From NCBI RefSeq assembly GCF_004363095.1, contig NZ_SNYO01000015.1:51415-115414 (forward strand): a stretch of 64,000 nt of DNA, read 5' to 3'. Positions 9,064 to 18,612 of this stretch are shown piece by piece; the stretch's first letter is position 1, and each line of letters begins with the position of its first letter. This stretch comes from Actinomycetospora succinea. Lineage in GTDB: Bacteria; Actinomycetota; Actinomycetes; Mycobacteriales; Pseudonocardiaceae. The notes below the pieces were generated by a model, which did not search any database, was not told where the DNA came from, and was given only the letters and a program-made list of their open reading frames with translations. Both the position numbers and the translations under genes were made by a program.

Positions 9064-9912
9064 TCAGAGGGGGGTGGTGAAGCCGGCGACGGGGCCGCGC
9101 AGCAGGGCGACGATCTCGGCCCAGAGGCCGGTGGCGAGCAGCAGCCCGACGACGACGAGCGCGACGCCGCCGACGATCTGGATGCGCCGGCTGTTCGTCC
9201 GCAGCCAGGCCTGGGCCCGGACCGCGCGGCCGGCACCGAGGGCGATGAGCACGAACGGCACGCCCAGCCCGAGGCAGTAGGCGAGCAGCAGGACCATGCC
9301 CCGGACCCCGGCCGACCCGGAGTCGGTGCCGCTGGCCAGGGCGACGACCCCGGCGAGCGTCGGCCCGAGGCACGGCGTCCACCCGAGCCCGAACGTCGCG
9401 CCGAGCAGCGGCGCGCCGACCAGGCCGGTGCGCGGGACCCAGTGCGGGCGGGTGTCGCGCTGCAGGGCGGGCACGAGGCCGAGGAAGACCAGGCCCATGG
9501 CCACGGTCACCACGCCCCCGATCCGCTGCAGCAGCGCCTCGTTGACCAGCAGCGCGTCGGCCAGCCAGACGATCGAGCCGAGCCCGACGACGAACACCAC
9601 GGTGAAGCCGAGGACGAACAGGCCCGCGGCCCCGGCGACCCGGAAGCGGCGCAGCTTCCGCGGCGTGGCCGTGGCTGTGCCGGCGGTGGGGAGCTCGCCC
9701 GTCACCGCCGCGCGGCGCTCGGCGTCCTGGGCGCGGACCTCGTCCTCGGTGACGGCCGGGGCGTCGGCGCCGACGAGACCGGCGAGGTAGGCCAGGTAGC
9801 CCGGCACCAGCGGCACGACGCAGGGCGAGGCGAAGCTGACCACTCCCGCCGCCACCGACAGCAGCACGGCGAGCAGGACGGGGCCGGACGTGGCCACCTC
9901 GGTCAGGTTCAT
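9064..9912 (-). CDS. ccdA: thiol-disulfide transmembrane carrier CcdA
   Basis: 282 residues from the ATG at 9912 (MNLTEVATSGPV). Six to seven membrane helices with the two reactive cysteines in FASPCVVPLVPGYLAYL (near residue 31) and LGWTPCLGPTLAGV (third helix pair), the DsbD/CcdA signature. It moves reducing equivalents from cytoplasmic thioredoxin to the outside to keep apocytochrome CXXCH and the ResA partner reduced. First gene of the ccdA-resB-ccsB set; the ResA/TlpA-like lipoprotein is encoded 1.8 kb upstream on the same strand. Confidence 0.92.
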   Translation of the reverse strand: MNLTEVATSGPVLLAVLLSVAAGVVSFASPCVVPLVPGYLAYLAGLVGADAPAVTEDEVRAQDAERRAAVTGELPTAGTATATPRKLRRFRVAGAAGLFVLGFTVVFVVGLGSIVWLADALLVNEALLQRIGGVVTVAMGLVFLGLVPALQRDTRPHWVPRTGLVGAPLLGATFGLGWTPCLGPTLAGVVALASGTDSGSAGVRGMVLLLAYCLGLGVPFVLIALGAGRAVRAQAWLRTNSRRIQIVGGVALVVVGLLLATGLWAEIVALLRGPVAGFTTPL

Positions 9913-9988
9913 GGCGGGTCCAGGGTAGGACGCCTCCGTCGGGCGCGCGTGAGCACGGGGACCCATCTCCGACGATGTGTCGTAGAAG

Positions 9989-10840
9989 TCAGGCCCCCGG
10001 ACGTCGCGAGCCGATGAACGGGTCGCCCGCGGCGAGGTCCCGCCCGGCGCTGCCGAGCCACCCGGGCTCGCCCTGCGGCGCGCGGCCGGCCGTGTCGGCG
10101 ACGAACCGCTCGATGCCCGAGCGGCGGTCGGGGTCGCGGCGCCGGCGCCCGGGCGCCGGCAGGTCCCGCGGCAGCGCCGCGACCAGGGCGGTGAGGAAGG
10201 CGACGGCGCTCTCGAGCGTCGCCGTGGTCAGCGGCCCGTCCCACACCATGAGCGCGTGCCGGCCGTCGACCACGACGGAGCCGGGCGGCTTCGGTGGTCC
10301 GGCGAACCGCGCGAGCGACGGGGCGAGCAGGGCCGCCGCGTATCCCGCGTCGCGGCTGTACGCGGTGAACGTCGCGGCCAGGGGCCCGGCGTCGACCTCC
10401 GGCAACCGGCCGATCTGGTCCTCCCAGCGGGTCACCGGCCACCCGCGCGGGCGCAGGAACACCGCCGGGGCGTCGACGACGGCGTCGTCGACCTCGACGA
10501 GCGCGGTGTCCTCGACGACGACCTCGTCGCCCTCACCATCGCTGACCGTCGCCCAGCGACGGTGCTCGACCGCGCGGACGACGTGGTCGCCGACCGCCCT
10601 CGTCAGGTCGCGGACGACCACCCCGCGCCGTTGCGCCGGGCTCGGCGGGCGGAACCACGAGGAGCCGGACAGCGAGGGGTGCGCCCCGACGTGGTGCCAC
10701 CCGTGCTCACCGGCCCAGGTCTCCCACGCGGCGTCGTCCCGGCCCGCGGACCGGCGCCGGGGCAGCACGACCATCCCGGCGATCGCCAGCCCGAGCCCGA
10801 CGGCCACCGCGCCGACCACGACCGTCCACACCAGCCACAT
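9989..10840 (-). CDS. membrane-anchored hypothetical protein
   Basis: 283 residues from the ATG at 10840. One N-terminal membrane helix (MWLVWTVVVGAVAVGLGLAI) then a soluble cytoplasmic-looking domain with an alternating strand/helix pattern. It contains DTALVEVDDAVVDAPAVFL and a central VVVDGRHALMVWDGPL strand pair. No motif is recognised. A GGGGGAG site precedes the ATG. It sits between the cytochrome c maturation genes and a small basic protein; no functional link is shown. Confidence 0.65.
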   Translation of the reverse strand: MWLVWTVVVGAVAVGLGLAIAGMVVLPRRRSAGRDDAAWETWAGEHGWHHVGAHPSLSGSSWFRPPSPAQRRGVVVRDLTRAVGDHVVRAVEHRRWATVSDGEGDEVVVEDTALVEVDDAVVDAPAVFLRPRGWPVTRWEDQIGRLPEVDAGPLAATFTAYSRDAGYAAALLAPSLARFAGPPKPPGSVVVDGRHALMVWDGPLTTATLESAVAFLTALVAALPRDLPAPGRRRRDPDRRSGIERFVADTAGRAPQGEPGWLGSAGRDLAAGDPFIGSRRPGA

Positions 10841-11095
10841 CGCTCCCCCTCGCGTCGCCTCGGAGCTTCGACGGCGCGGGGGTGGGCAGATGTTCCCGGG
10901 CGTCGCCGAAATTCGCTCGCGCACCCCGGCCGGACGCTCGTACCGTCCGCGTCGTGCTCGTCGACTCCTGAGGACGCCCGGGACCGCACTTGTCCCCGTG
11001 TCCGACTCCGCTGCCCCTCACGCCGCCCGGCGCGGTGCGTCTCGCACCCCGGGTGTCGCGGCGGCGTCCGTCCCGCACACCCCAGGAGGTCTCGT

Positions 11096-11281
11096 ATGCG
11101 AACCACCGACCCCACAGCCACGTCCGAGCGCCCGGCCAACCGCGCCGAGCGCCGCGCCGCCGCCCGCGGACGATCGGCCGGGTCAGCCGGTCAGCCGACC
11201 GCCCCGCGCGTGGCCGCTCCGAAGCAGCGGACGAAGCCCGTGCACGTCCGCACGGACTTCGCCGCGCGCCGCAGCGGCTGA
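11096..11281 (+). CDS. small basic hypothetical protein
   Basis: 61 residues starting MRTTDPTATSERPANRAERR. It is very rich in Arg/Ala/Lys, with the cluster [12 protein letters not shown] and a C-terminal KPVHVRTDFAARRSG. It has an excellent AGGAGGT site five bases before the ATG, which is why I accept such a short reading frame. It resembles small basic proteins found widely in actinobacteria with no assigned role. It is convergent with the zinc-ribbon gene. Confidence 0.6.
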   Translation: MRTTDPTATSERPANRAERRAAARGRSAGSAGQPTAPRVAAPKQRTKPVHVRTDFAARRSG

Positions 11282-11295
11282 GCGCGCGCCGCGGG

Positions 11296-11673
11296 TCAGT
11301 TGTACCGCGCGTGCCCGTTGCCGCCCGGCGGCGGCGGTGGCGCGGACCAGGGCGCGGCGCCGGGCATCCCCGGCGCCGCGCTCTGGTTCGGGAAGGGCTG
11401 GTACTGGCCCGGCATGGGCGGCGGGCCCGCCGGCGGTGCCGCCGGGCCCTGCGCGAGCTGCTCGGCCTGCTCCTTCTCGATCCACATCAGGAACCCGCAC
11501 GCGGTGCACTGCGTCGCGTAGCGCGTGCGGACCGGGAACAGCGGGATGAAGAACAGCGTGAACTTCGTGATCGCCTTCAAGATCGCGTTGGCGGCCGAGC
11601 GGTGACAGTTGGCGCACGTCAGGACGATCAGCGCCAGCTGCGTGACGGTGCGGCGAGTGCCGAAGACGATCAA
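11296..11673 (-). CDS. zinc-ribbon protein with Pro/Gly-rich tail
   Basis: About 125 residues if the TTG at 11673 is used (LIVFGTRRTVTQLALIVLTC). A four-cysteine zinc ribbon is seen as CANCH and CTACG (residues ~20-24 and ~54-58), separated by a hydrophobic stretch KFTLFFIPLFPV typical of this actinobacterial family. The C-terminal ~55 residues are Pro/Gly/Ala low complexity. The TTG start aligns with my memory of relatives starting at the FGTRR motif. A GGGGGTA lies just upstream. The function is unknown. Confidence 0.7.
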   Translation of the reverse strand: MIVFGTRRTVTQLALIVLTCANCHRSAANAILKAITKFTLFFIPLFPVRTRYATQCTACGFLMWIEKEQAEQLAQGPAAPPAGPPPMPGQYQPFPNQSAAPGMPGAAPWSAPPPPPGGNGHARYN

Positions 11674-11729
11674 TGCGTACCCCCGGGGAGCGGTCCTACC
11701 GGTGAGCTTCGCAGATTGTGCGCGACCAG

Positions 11730-12305
11730 TCAGCTCGCCGGGGCCGGCTCCGCCGCGACGCGGTCGACCACGGGCTGCAGGTCCTCGGCGAGGATCGCGG
11801 TGAGGAAGACGGCCGCGACGCGGTGCTCGCGGTCCAGCACGATCGTCGACGGCACCGCGTTGCGGGGGTAGCCGCGCAGCGCGAGCAGCGACCGGCCCGG
11901 CGGGTCGTAGATCGACGGGTAGACGACGCCGCGGTCGCGGACGAAGTCGGCGGCGGCGTCGCGCTGGTCGCGCACGTCGATCCCGAGGAACTGGACCCCG
12001 CGCGGCGCCGACGCCGACGCGACCTGGTCGAGCGCGTCCGCCTCGCCGCGGCACGGCCCGCACCACGAGCCCCACACGTTGAGCACGACGACCTGGCCCC
12101 GGTAGGCGTCGGTGGAGATCGTCCTCCCCTGCTCGAGGAGGCTGTCGCCGCTGATCGGGGTGAGCGTGCCGCGGGTCTCCGGCGGGTCGTAGACGACCGT
12201 GGTGCGCCCGCCGGTGCCGTTGAAGACGAACTCGCCCTCGCCGGCCCCGGACGAGCACCCGGCGACGAGCAGCAGGGCCGCCAGCGCCAGCAGGAGCACC
12301 CGCAC
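11730..12305 (-). CDS. ResA/TlpA-like thiol-disulfide lipoprotein
   Basis: 191 residues with a lipobox LVAGC (Cys17) after a short signal peptide. Thioredoxin-like domain from about residue 45 with the active site WGSWCGPC (Cys82, Cys85) and cis-Pro segment NAVPSTIVLD. Such proteins reduce apocytochrome c before heme attachment, taking electrons from CcdA. It lies directly after the phosphoglycerate-mutase-like gene, as in the mycobacterial order (Rv0525-Rv0526), and upstream of ccdA-resB-ccsB. Confidence 0.9.
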   Translation of the reverse strand: MRVLLLALAALLLVAGCSSGAGEGEFVFNGTGGRTTVVYDPPETRGTLTPISGDSLLEQGRTISTDAYRGQVVVLNVWGSWCGPCRGEADALDQVASASAPRGVQFLGIDVRDQRDAAADFVRDRGVVYPSIYDPPGRSLLALRGYPRNAVPSTIVLDREHRVAAVFLTAILAEDLQPVVDRVAAEPAPAS

Positions 12306-12306
12306 C

Positions 12307-12939
12307 TCAGGCCCCCGTGGCCGTCGGGTCGGAGGCGCCGCCGGGCTCGGCGTAGGCGATGTCGACGAGGCTCTCGTCGTCGAAGACGCAGCTGGTCACC
12401 GAGCCGAGCGAGCACTGCCGGTGGGTGGGGTTGTGCCACAGCCGCTGCCCGGCCATGAAGCGGCGCAGCGTCCAGATCGGCAGCTGGTGGGACACGCACA
12501 CGGCCTCGTGGCCGGCGGCGGCCGCGCGCGCCCGGTGGACCACGCCGAGCATGCGGTGCGCGATCTCCAGGTACGGCTCGCCCCACGACGGGCGGAACGG
12601 GTTGCGCAGCAGCGGCCAGTACTCCGGCTTGCGCAGCGCCCCGTCGCCGACCGAGACGTGCTGGCCCTCGAACTCGTTGGCGGCCTCGATGAGCCGGTCG
12701 TCGGTGACCGGCTCCAGCCCGAGCGCCGCGGCGACCGGCTCGGCCGTCTCCTGCGCGCGCTGCATCGGCGAGACGAACAGCGCGGTGGCGTCGGCGCCCG
12801 CGAGGTGCAGCGCCACCCGTTTCGACTGCTCACGGCCGGTGTCGGAGAGCCCGTAGCCCGGCAGGCGCCCGTAGAGGATCCCCTCGGGGTTGTGCACCTC
12901 GCCGTGGCGCACCAGGTGGACGGTGGTCCGGATCGTCAC
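12307..12939 (-). CDS. histidine phosphatase (phosphoglycerate mutase-like) family protein
   Basis: 210 residues from a GTG at 12939 that overlaps the hemL stop (GTGA). The catalytic signature [10 protein letters not shown] near residues 9-18 (His12) and the second His in CVSHQLPIW identify the branch-1 histidine phosphatase fold. The equivalent gene follows hemL in M. tuberculosis (Rv0525). Substrate is unknown; it is more likely a broad phosphatase than a glycolytic mutase, since a true gpm gene lies at 41-42 kb. Confidence 0.88.
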   Translation of the reverse strand: MTIRTTVHLVRHGEVHNPEGILYGRLPGYGLSDTGREQSKRVALHLAGADATALFVSPMQRAQETAEPVAAALGLEPVTDDRLIEAANEFEGQHVSVGDGALRKPEYWPLLRNPFRPSWGEPYLEIAHRMLGVVHRARAAAAGHEAVCVSHQLPIWTLRRFMAGQRLWHNPTHRQCSLGSVTSCVFDDESLVDIAYAEPGGASDPTATGA

Positions 12940-14267
12940 GGCGCCTCCGCCGTCGCCGCCGCCCGCGCCGCGTGGGGCAGGGCGTCGGCGATCACCGAGA
13001 ACGCCTCGTCGTCGAGCGCGGCGGAGACGAAGCAGGCCTCGAACACGCTCGGCGGCCAGTAGACGCCGCGGTCGAGCAGGGCGTGGAAGAACGGCGGGAA
13101 GCGCCAGGTCTCGGCGGCGCGCATGTCCTCGTAGTTCCGTCCCTCGCCCTCGGCGAAGCGCACCGAGATCAGCGAGCCCGCGCGCTGGATGGTGTGGACG
13201 ACGCCGGCCTCGGTGAGCGCGTCGGTGACGAGCCCGTGCAGCCGGTCGACGTGCGCGTCGAGGGCGGCGTAGACCTCGGGCGTCGCCTGGCGCAGCGTCG
13301 CGAGGCCCGCGGCGGTGGCGACGGGGTTCCCGGCGAGCGTGCCCGCCTGGTACACGGGCCCGGCCGGCGCGAGGTGCGCCATCACGTCGGCGCGGCCCCC
13401 GAACGCCGCGGCGGGCAGGCCGCCGGACATGACCTTGCCGAAGCAGTACAGGTCGCCGGCCACGCCCTCGAGGCCGTACCAGCCCGCCGAGGAGACCCGG
13501 AAGCCCGTCATCACCTCGTCGATCACCAGCAGCGCGCCGTGGGCCTGGCAGAGGCGCTTGAGGCCGGCGTTGAAGCCGTCGTCGGGCGCGACCGCACCCA
13601 TGTTGCCCGCGGCCGCCTCGGTGATCACGCAGGCGATCTCGGTGCCGCGCTCGGCGAACGCCTGGGCGACCGCGTCGAGGTCGTTGTAGGGCAGGACGAC
13701 GGTGTCGGTGGCCTGCGCGCCGGTGACGCCCGGCGTCGAGGGCAGCCCGAAGGTGGCGACGCCGGAGCCCGCCTCGGCGAGCAGCGCGTCGACGTGCCCG
13801 TGGTAGCAGCCCGCGAACTTGACCACGACGCTGCGGCCGGTGAAGCCCCGCGCGAGGCGCACCGCGCTCATCGTCGCCTCGGTGCCCGAGTTGACCAGGC
13901 GGACCTGCTCGACGGGCTCGACGCGGCGCACGATCTCCTCGGCGAGCGCGACCTCGCCCTCGGTCGGCGTCCCGAACGACAGCCCGCGGGTCGCGGCCTC
14001 GCGCACGGCCTCGACGACGGCCGGGTGCGCGTGCCCGAGGATCATCGGGCCCCAGGAGCTGACCAGGTCGACGTAGCGGTTGTCGTCGGCGTCGGTGAGG
14101 TACGGCCCGGAGCCGGACACCATGAAGCGCGGGGTCCCGCCGACCGACCTGAAGGCGCGGACCGGGGAGTTCACCCCGCCCGGGACCACCTGCTCGGCGC
14201 GCGCGAAGAGGTCGGCGCTGTGCCCGACGCTCGACGTGCCCGAGCCCGTCATCGCTGTACTGGTCAC
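12936..14267 (-). CDS. hemL: glutamate-1-semialdehyde 2,1-aminomutase
   Basis: 443 residues. PLP enzyme converting glutamate-1-semialdehyde to 5-aminolevulinate, step after HemA in the C5 heme pathway. Visible features: substrate region [17 protein letters not shown], phosphate-binding [22 protein letters not shown] and the PLP lysine in [13 protein letters not shown] (Lys278). Start is read at a GTG; an ATG five codons in is an alternative. The stop overlaps the phosphatase start, so they form an operon with the TlpA gene. Confidence 0.95.
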   Translation of the reverse strand: MTSTAMTGSGTSSVGHSADLFARAEQVVPGGVNSPVRAFRSVGGTPRFMVSGSGPYLTDADDNRYVDLVSSWGPMILGHAHPAVVEAVREAATRGLSFGTPTEGEVALAEEIVRRVEPVEQVRLVNSGTEATMSAVRLARGFTGRSVVVKFAGCYHGHVDALLAEAGSGVATFGLPSTPGVTGAQATDTVVLPYNDLDAVAQAFAERGTEIACVITEAAAGNMGAVAPDDGFNAGLKRLCQAHGALLVIDEVMTGFRVSSAGWYGLEGVAGDLYCFGKVMSGGLPAAAFGGRADVMAHLAPAGPVYQAGTLAGNPVATAAGLATLRQATPEVYAALDAHVDRLHGLVTDALTEAGVVHTIQRAGSLISVRFAEGEGRNYEDMRAAETWRFPPFFHALLDRGVYWPPSVFEACFVSAALDDEAFSVIADALPHAARAAATAEAP

Positions 14268-14321
14268 GGTGCCAGTCTCCCAGTCGGCGGGTGACGTCGC
14301 CGTGGCCGGGAGGAGCCGGGG

Positions 14322-16307
14322 TCAGAGGGGCAGGCCCTCCCCCGGCGGCGGCCCCAGCCCGGCGACCGTCCGGTCGACGGCGTCGCAGTCCGGCCCGACG
14401 ACCTCGGCCGCGTACGGCGCCGTGTCCCAGCCGAGCAGCGCCCGGCACGTGCCGCCGTCCTCGGCGCGCAGGTAGGGGCCCTGGCGCGGCCCGTTCGGCG
14501 CGTTCCAGGAGCTCACCGTCTCGCCGCTGCGCGATCCGCGGGCGTTGGCCTCGGTCGCGACGTCGCCGGGGCCGTTCCACCGCGACCACGTCGTCGTCGT
14601 GCCCTCGGGCCCGGTGCAGCTGCGCACCTGGAGCGGGACGATCCCCGAGGTCCCGGGCGACGGCGTCGCCGCGCCGCAGCCCTCGCGGACCGCCCCGGGG
14701 ATGCTGCGCTCGACGGTCCGCAGCTGGTCCCCGGCGGGCAGGCCGGACGTCCGGAAGGCCGCGGTGACGTCGGCGCACCGGTCGGCGGGGGCGTAGAGCT
14801 GGACGTTCACGGCCAGCCCGCTGTAGGCCGCGATCGTCGTGCACGATCCGGCGCTGACCGTCTGCCAGTAGGGCCCCTGCGTCACGTTCGCGGCCGTCCA
14901 CTGCCGCTGGCCGTCCACCGACGGCGAGGTCGCGTACGAGACCACGCGGTCGGTGGCGTCGGTGGCGGTGTTCCAGCGGGCGTAGGAGACGGCGACGTCG
15001 CCCGGTCCGGCGCACTGGAGGGCCTCGACGGGCTGGGCGCCGCTCGTGCTGATCCGGTAGGCGGTCAGGTCGCCGGGCGCGCACCCTCCCGACACGGTCT
15101 CCGGGAACATCTGGGCGAGCGAGGCGGGCGTCCCGACGGCGATCGTCGCCGGTCCCGACGACCCGCCCCCGCCGACGACCAGCACCGTCGTGACGATCAC
15201 CGCGGCCACGAGGACGAGGGCCCCGGCGACGATCGCGACCGTCCGCCCGCGCTTCGTCGGGGGCGGCGGGGGTGTCGCCGGCGCGGCCCAGGGACCGGAT
15301 CCGTTCCAGGCCCCCGGCGGCGGGGGCGCGCCCGGCGACCAGGCCCCCGACGCGCCGTGTGGCGCGCTGTCCCAGCGGACCTGGCCGGGGGGCGCGTACG
15401 GCGCCGGCGGCCCGATCCACGTCTCCCGCCCGTGCTCCGGGCCCGCCACCGGCGGTGCGGCCGCCGGCACGGGCCCGCTGCCCTCCACCGCGGCGCGCGC
15501 CGCCTCGGCGAGCTCGCCGGCCTCGGCGTACCGGTCGGCCGGGCGCTTGGCCAGGCCACGGAGCACGACGGCGTCGAGCGCCGGCGGCAGCCCGGGACGC
15601 CGCGAGGACGGCGGTGCCGGGCTCACCGCGAGGTGCTGGTGCAGCATCGCGGGCATGTCGCCGTCGAACGGCGGCCGCCCGACGAGGCACTCGTAGAGCA
15701 CGACGGCCAGCGCGTAGACGTCGGCGCGGCGGTCGACGGCGGCGCCCTCGAACTGCTCGGGCGCCATGTAGGCGAGCGTGCCGAGCGTGGTCCCGGTGCC
15801 GGTCAGGTTCCGTCCGCGCGTGCCCGTGCTCGCAAGCCGCACGATCCCGAAGTCGACGAGGTGCACGAAGTCCGGGCCGCGCCCCGCGGTCACCAGCACG
15901 TTGCCGGGCTTGACGTCGCGGTGCACGAGGTCGTTCGCGTGGGCGTCGTCGAGCGCGTCCGCGACCTGCTCGACGATGCCGACGGCGCGAGCGGGGCCGA
16001 GCGGGCCCTCCTCGGCGAGCACCTTGGCGAGGTCGCGGCCCTCGACGAGGCGCATGTCGAGGAACAGCCGCCCCTCGATGACCCCGAAGTCGTGGATCGG
16101 CACCACGTGCGGCGACGACAGCCGGGCCGCGGTGCGGCACTCGCGCTCGAAGCGCTCGCGGATCTCGGGGTCGTCGGCCAGCTCGGGCGTCAGCCGCTTG
16201 AGCGCGATCTCCCGGTCGCGGCGCGTGTCGTAGGCGCGGTGCACCTCGCCCATGCCGCCGCGACCGAGACGACCCTCCAGCCGGTACGGCCCGAAGGTGT
16301 CCGTCAT
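14322..16307 (-). CDS. PknB-type transmembrane Ser/Thr protein kinase
   Basis: 661 residues. Kinase domain 7-270: Gly loop GRLGRGGMGEV, Lys37 (ALKRL), catalytic HRDVKPGN (Asp131, Asn136), DFG at 152-154, APE at 182-184. A Pro/Ala/Gly-rich juxtamembrane linker runs to ~350 and one membrane helix spans ~356-379. The outer part (~380-661) is two tandem repeats of about 130 residues, each with four cysteines and a W-x-A/G-P-Q-G-P-Y-like segment. It has no PASTA domains, so it probably senses a different ligand. It stands alone between hemL and the hemB operon, with no cognate phosphatase nearby. Confidence 0.9.
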   Translation of the reverse strand: MTDTFGPYRLEGRLGRGGMGEVHRAYDTRRDREIALKRLTPELADDPEIRERFERECRTAARLSSPHVVPIHDFGVIEGRLFLDMRLVEGRDLAKVLAEEGPLGPARAVGIVEQVADALDDAHANDLVHRDVKPGNVLVTAGRGPDFVHLVDFGIVRLASTGTRGRNLTGTGTTLGTLAYMAPEQFEGAAVDRRADVYALAVVLYECLVGRPPFDGDMPAMLHQHLAVSPAPPSSRRPGLPPALDAVVLRGLAKRPADRYAEAGELAEAARAAVEGSGPVPAAAPPVAGPEHGRETWIGPPAPYAPPGQVRWDSAPHGASGAWSPGAPPPPGAWNGSGPWAAPATPPPPPTKRGRTVAIVAGALVLVAAVIVTTVLVVGGGGSSGPATIAVGTPASLAQMFPETVSGGCAPGDLTAYRISTSGAQPVEALQCAGPGDVAVSYARWNTATDATDRVVSYATSPSVDGQRQWTAANVTQGPYWQTVSAGSCTTIAAYSGLAVNVQLYAPADRCADVTAAFRTSGLPAGDQLRTVERSIPGAVREGCGAATPSPGTSGIVPLQVRSCTGPEGTTTTWSRWNGPGDVATEANARGSRSGETVSSWNAPNGPRQGPYLRAEDGGTCRALLGWDTAPYAAEVVGPDCDAVDRTVAGLGPPPGEGLPL

Positions 16308-16387
16308 CCGCCCTCCCCCGGGTAGGGCGGACGGATGTCGTCCCGGCGCCCGGACGGAGGATAGTCAGACGATCCGCCCGCAGGCGA

Positions 16388-16717
16388 TCACGTGCTGCGC
16401 TCGGTTCCCGGCGTGAGCGACGCGGGTTCCCCGGACGGGGTCGGCTCCTCGGTGCTTTCCGTGCTCTCCGTGGCGCGCTCGTCCTCCCGCGCCGGACCAC
16501 GCCGCAGGGCCGGCACGGCGACGAGCGCGGTCAGCACCGCGGCGACGCCGGCGACCGTCCCGGCGACGAGGTAGCCGCCGACGAGGTGCACCTGGCGGAT
16601 CGGGGTGACGAGCAGCCCGCCCGTCGTCTCCCGCACCTCGACCCCGGCGACCAGCAGGACCACCGCGGCGACCAGGAGCACGACCGCGATGACGGCCAGC
16701 ACGACCGGGCGCCTCAC
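16388..16717 (-). CDS. small two-helix membrane protein
   Basis: 109 residues from a GTG that overlaps the stop of the gene before it (GTGA). Two membrane helices (residues ~3-26 and ~45-68) enclose a short outer segment VRETTGGLLVTPIRQVHL; the tail is acidic and Thr/Ser/Glu-rich. Last gene of the hemB operon, where each gene overlaps the next by four bases. Not recognised; function is unknown. Confidence 0.7.
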   Translation of the reverse strand: MRRPVVLAVIAVVLLVAAVVLLVAGVEVRETTGGLLVTPIRQVHLVGGYLVAGTVAGVAAVLTALVAVPALRRGPAREDERATESTESTEEPTPSGEPASLTPGTERST

Positions 16718-17169
16718 GACGCCGCCCGCGCGCGCAGCAGGTCCTCGAGCGCGGCGCGCAGCGCGGCACCGTCGCGCGCCCAGGCGACCGCGCGGGTGCC
16801 GTCGGTGAGGCGCAGGACCACCGGCGAGAGCTTGCGCGGCACCACCGGCCCGTCGCCGAGCACCCGCACGCCGTGGTGCTCCTCGTCGACGGGGCGCAGC
16901 GACGTCACGTGCGACATCGGCAGGCTCGTGGTGCCCAGCTCGAGCGCCGACGGCGTCAGGAGCACGCGCAGGTAGCGCCGCCGGGTGCGCACGAGCAGCA
17001 GCGTGTAGAGGAAGACCAGCAGCCCGACCCCGAGCCACAGCGGCAGGGAGGCCCCGCCGGGCGCCAGGGACTCCAGCCCGATCCCGGCCGCGGCGAGCAC
17101 CGGGCCGAACAGCAGGATCGCCGGCCGGGTGCCCGACTCCTCGTAGAGCACGGGCTCCGGGTCGCTCAC
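16714..17169 (-). CDS. membrane protein with PH-like domain
   Basis: 151 residues from a GTG in a GTGA overlap. Two close hydrophobic helices (about residues 15-60), then a beta-rich C-terminal domain (RYLRVLLTPSALELGTTSLP followed by alternating strands) resembling bacterial PH domains. Part of the hemB operon; comparable membrane genes follow hemB in mycobacteria (Rv0513/Rv0514 region, from memory). The function is unknown. Confidence 0.7.
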   Translation of the reverse strand: MSDPEPVLYEESGTRPAILLFGPVLAAAGIGLESLAPGGASLPLWLGVGLLVFLYTLLLVRTRRRYLRVLLTPSALELGTTSLPMSHVTSLRPVDEEHHGVRVLGDGPVVPRKLSPVVLRLTDGTRAVAWARDGAALRAALEDLLRARAAS

Positions 17170-17606
17170 GTCGGCCGGCCGAACCACGCCCGCGCCGCGG
17201 GCAGGTGCAGCAGCACCGCCCCGACGGCGAACGCGACGAACCACACGCCGCCGACGCCGAGGAACGTCACCTGCACGAGGCCGACGACGGCGAGCACGGC
17301 GCCGAGGACCGTGAGGCCGATGCGGGCCATCCGCGAGCCGTCGCGCAGCCGGCGGGCCCCGACGACGGTGCCGACGCCCGCGGCGGCGAGCACGATCATC
17401 GCGGCGACCACGGCGATCGGCTCGGTGGTCGGGTCGAGGTTGCCGAACAGCAGGCCCACCGCGAACAGGACGGCCGTCCCGATCATGAGGACCCCGAGCA
17501 CGACCCACACCACGATCGCGGCCGTGACGATCCCCGGCCGCCCCGGCTCCTCCTCGGGCGGGGTGACCGCGACGGGGTCGACGGGTGCGCGGTCGGGCAC
17601 CGTCAC
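17166..17606 (-). CDS. four-helix membrane protein
   Basis: 146 residues from the GTG at 17606 that overlaps the hemB stop by GTGA; a second GTG two codons later is possible. After a Pro-rich N-terminus there are four membrane helices (about residues 25-50, 63-85, 96-115, 120-138). No recognised domain. Translational coupling to hemB suggests coordinated expression, not necessarily a role in heme synthesis. Confidence 0.7.
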   Translation of the reverse strand: MTVPDRAPVDPVAVTPPEEEPGRPGIVTAAIVVWVVLGVLMIGTAVLFAVGLLFGNLDPTTEPIAVVAAMIVLAAAGVGTVVGARRLRDGSRMARIGLTVLGAVLAVVGLVQVTFLGVGGVWFVAFAVGAVLLHLPAARAWFGRPT

Positions 17607-18577
17607 CGGTCCAGCCAGGCGGTGGCCTCGGTGGCCCAGTAGGTGAGGACGAGGTCGGCGCCGGCGCGCCGGATGCCGGTCAGCGACTCGAGGATCGTGC
17701 GCTCGCGGTCGAGCCAGCCCCGCTCGACGGCGGCCGAGATCATCGCGTACTCGCCGGACACCTGGTAGGCGGCGACCGGGACGTCGGCGTGGTCGGCGAC
17801 CCGGCGCAGCACGTCGAGGTAGGCCATCGCCGGCTTGACCATCACCATGTCGGCGCCCTCGTCGAGGTCGAGCGCCGCCTCGCGGGCCGCCTCGCGCGCG
17901 TTCGCCGGGTCCTGCTGGTAGGTCCGGCGGTCGCCCTGGAGCTGGGAGTCGACGGCCTCGCGGAACGGGCCGTAGAACGCGCTCGCGTACTTGGCCGAGT
18001 AGGCGAGGATCGCGGTGTCGCGGAACCCCGCCTCGTCGAGCGCGGCCCGGATGACGCCGACCTGGCCGTCCATCATCCCGCTGGGCGCGACGACGTGCGC
18101 GCCGGCGCGGGCCTGGGCCACCGCCATCTCGGCGTAGATCGGCAGGGTCGCGTCGTTGTCGACGCCGCCGTCCGCGTCGAGGACCCCGCAGTGACCGTGG
18201 TCGGTGAACTCGTCGAGGCACGTGTCGGCCATGACCGGCAGGGCGTCGCCGACCTCGGCCCGCACGTCGCCGAGGGCGACGTTGAGGATGCCCCCGGGGT
18301 CGGTCGCCCCGGAGCCCACCGCGTCGCGGCGCGCGGGCACGCCGAAGAGCATGATCCCGCCGACACCGGCCGCCGCCGCCTCCGCGGCCGCCTTGCGCAG
18401 CGACTCGCGGGTGTGCTGGACGACCCCCGGCATCGACGAGATCGGGCGCGGCGCGTCGAGGCCCTCGGCCACGAACACGGGCAGGATCAGGTGCCGCGGA
18501 CGCACGTCGGTCTCGGCGACGAGGCGACGCATACCGGGGTTCGCCCGCAGCCGGCGGGGACGGTCGGTGGGGTACAT
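17603..18577 (-). CDS. hemB: delta-aminolevulinic acid dehydratase (porphobilinogen synthase)
   Basis: 324 residues. Condenses two 5-aminolevulinate molecules to porphobilinogen. Schiff-base lysines are in [16 protein letters not shown] (Lys196) and [12 protein letters not shown] (Lys248). The metal loop reads [15 protein letters not shown]: Cys120 and Cys130 are kept but the middle Cys of the classical zinc triad is Asp122, so the site is a mixed Cys/Asp type. Start at the ATG at 18577. Leads a four-gene operon with small membrane proteins. Confidence 0.95.
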   Translation of the reverse strand: MYPTDRPRRLRANPGMRRLVAETDVRPRHLILPVFVAEGLDAPRPISSMPGVVQHTRESLRKAAAEAAAAGVGGIMLFGVPARRDAVGSGATDPGGILNVALGDVRAEVGDALPVMADTCLDEFTDHGHCGVLDADGGVDNDATLPIYAEMAVAQARAGAHVVAPSGMMDGQVGVIRAALDEAGFRDTAILAYSAKYASAFYGPFREAVDSQLQGDRRTYQQDPANAREAAREAALDLDEGADMVMVKPAMAYLDVLRRVADHADVPVAAYQVSGEYAMISAAVERGWLDRERTILESLTGIRRAGADLVLTYWATEATAWLDR

Positions 18578-18612
18578 GGACCTTCGTCCTTCGGGAGCCG
18601 AGTGGCCCCAAA

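Noticed and set aside
12307..16500. A 1397-codon open frame on the minus strand
   Set aside because: Only the last 210 codons (the histidine phosphatase) have family features; the rest is the shadow of hemL and the kinase in another frame.
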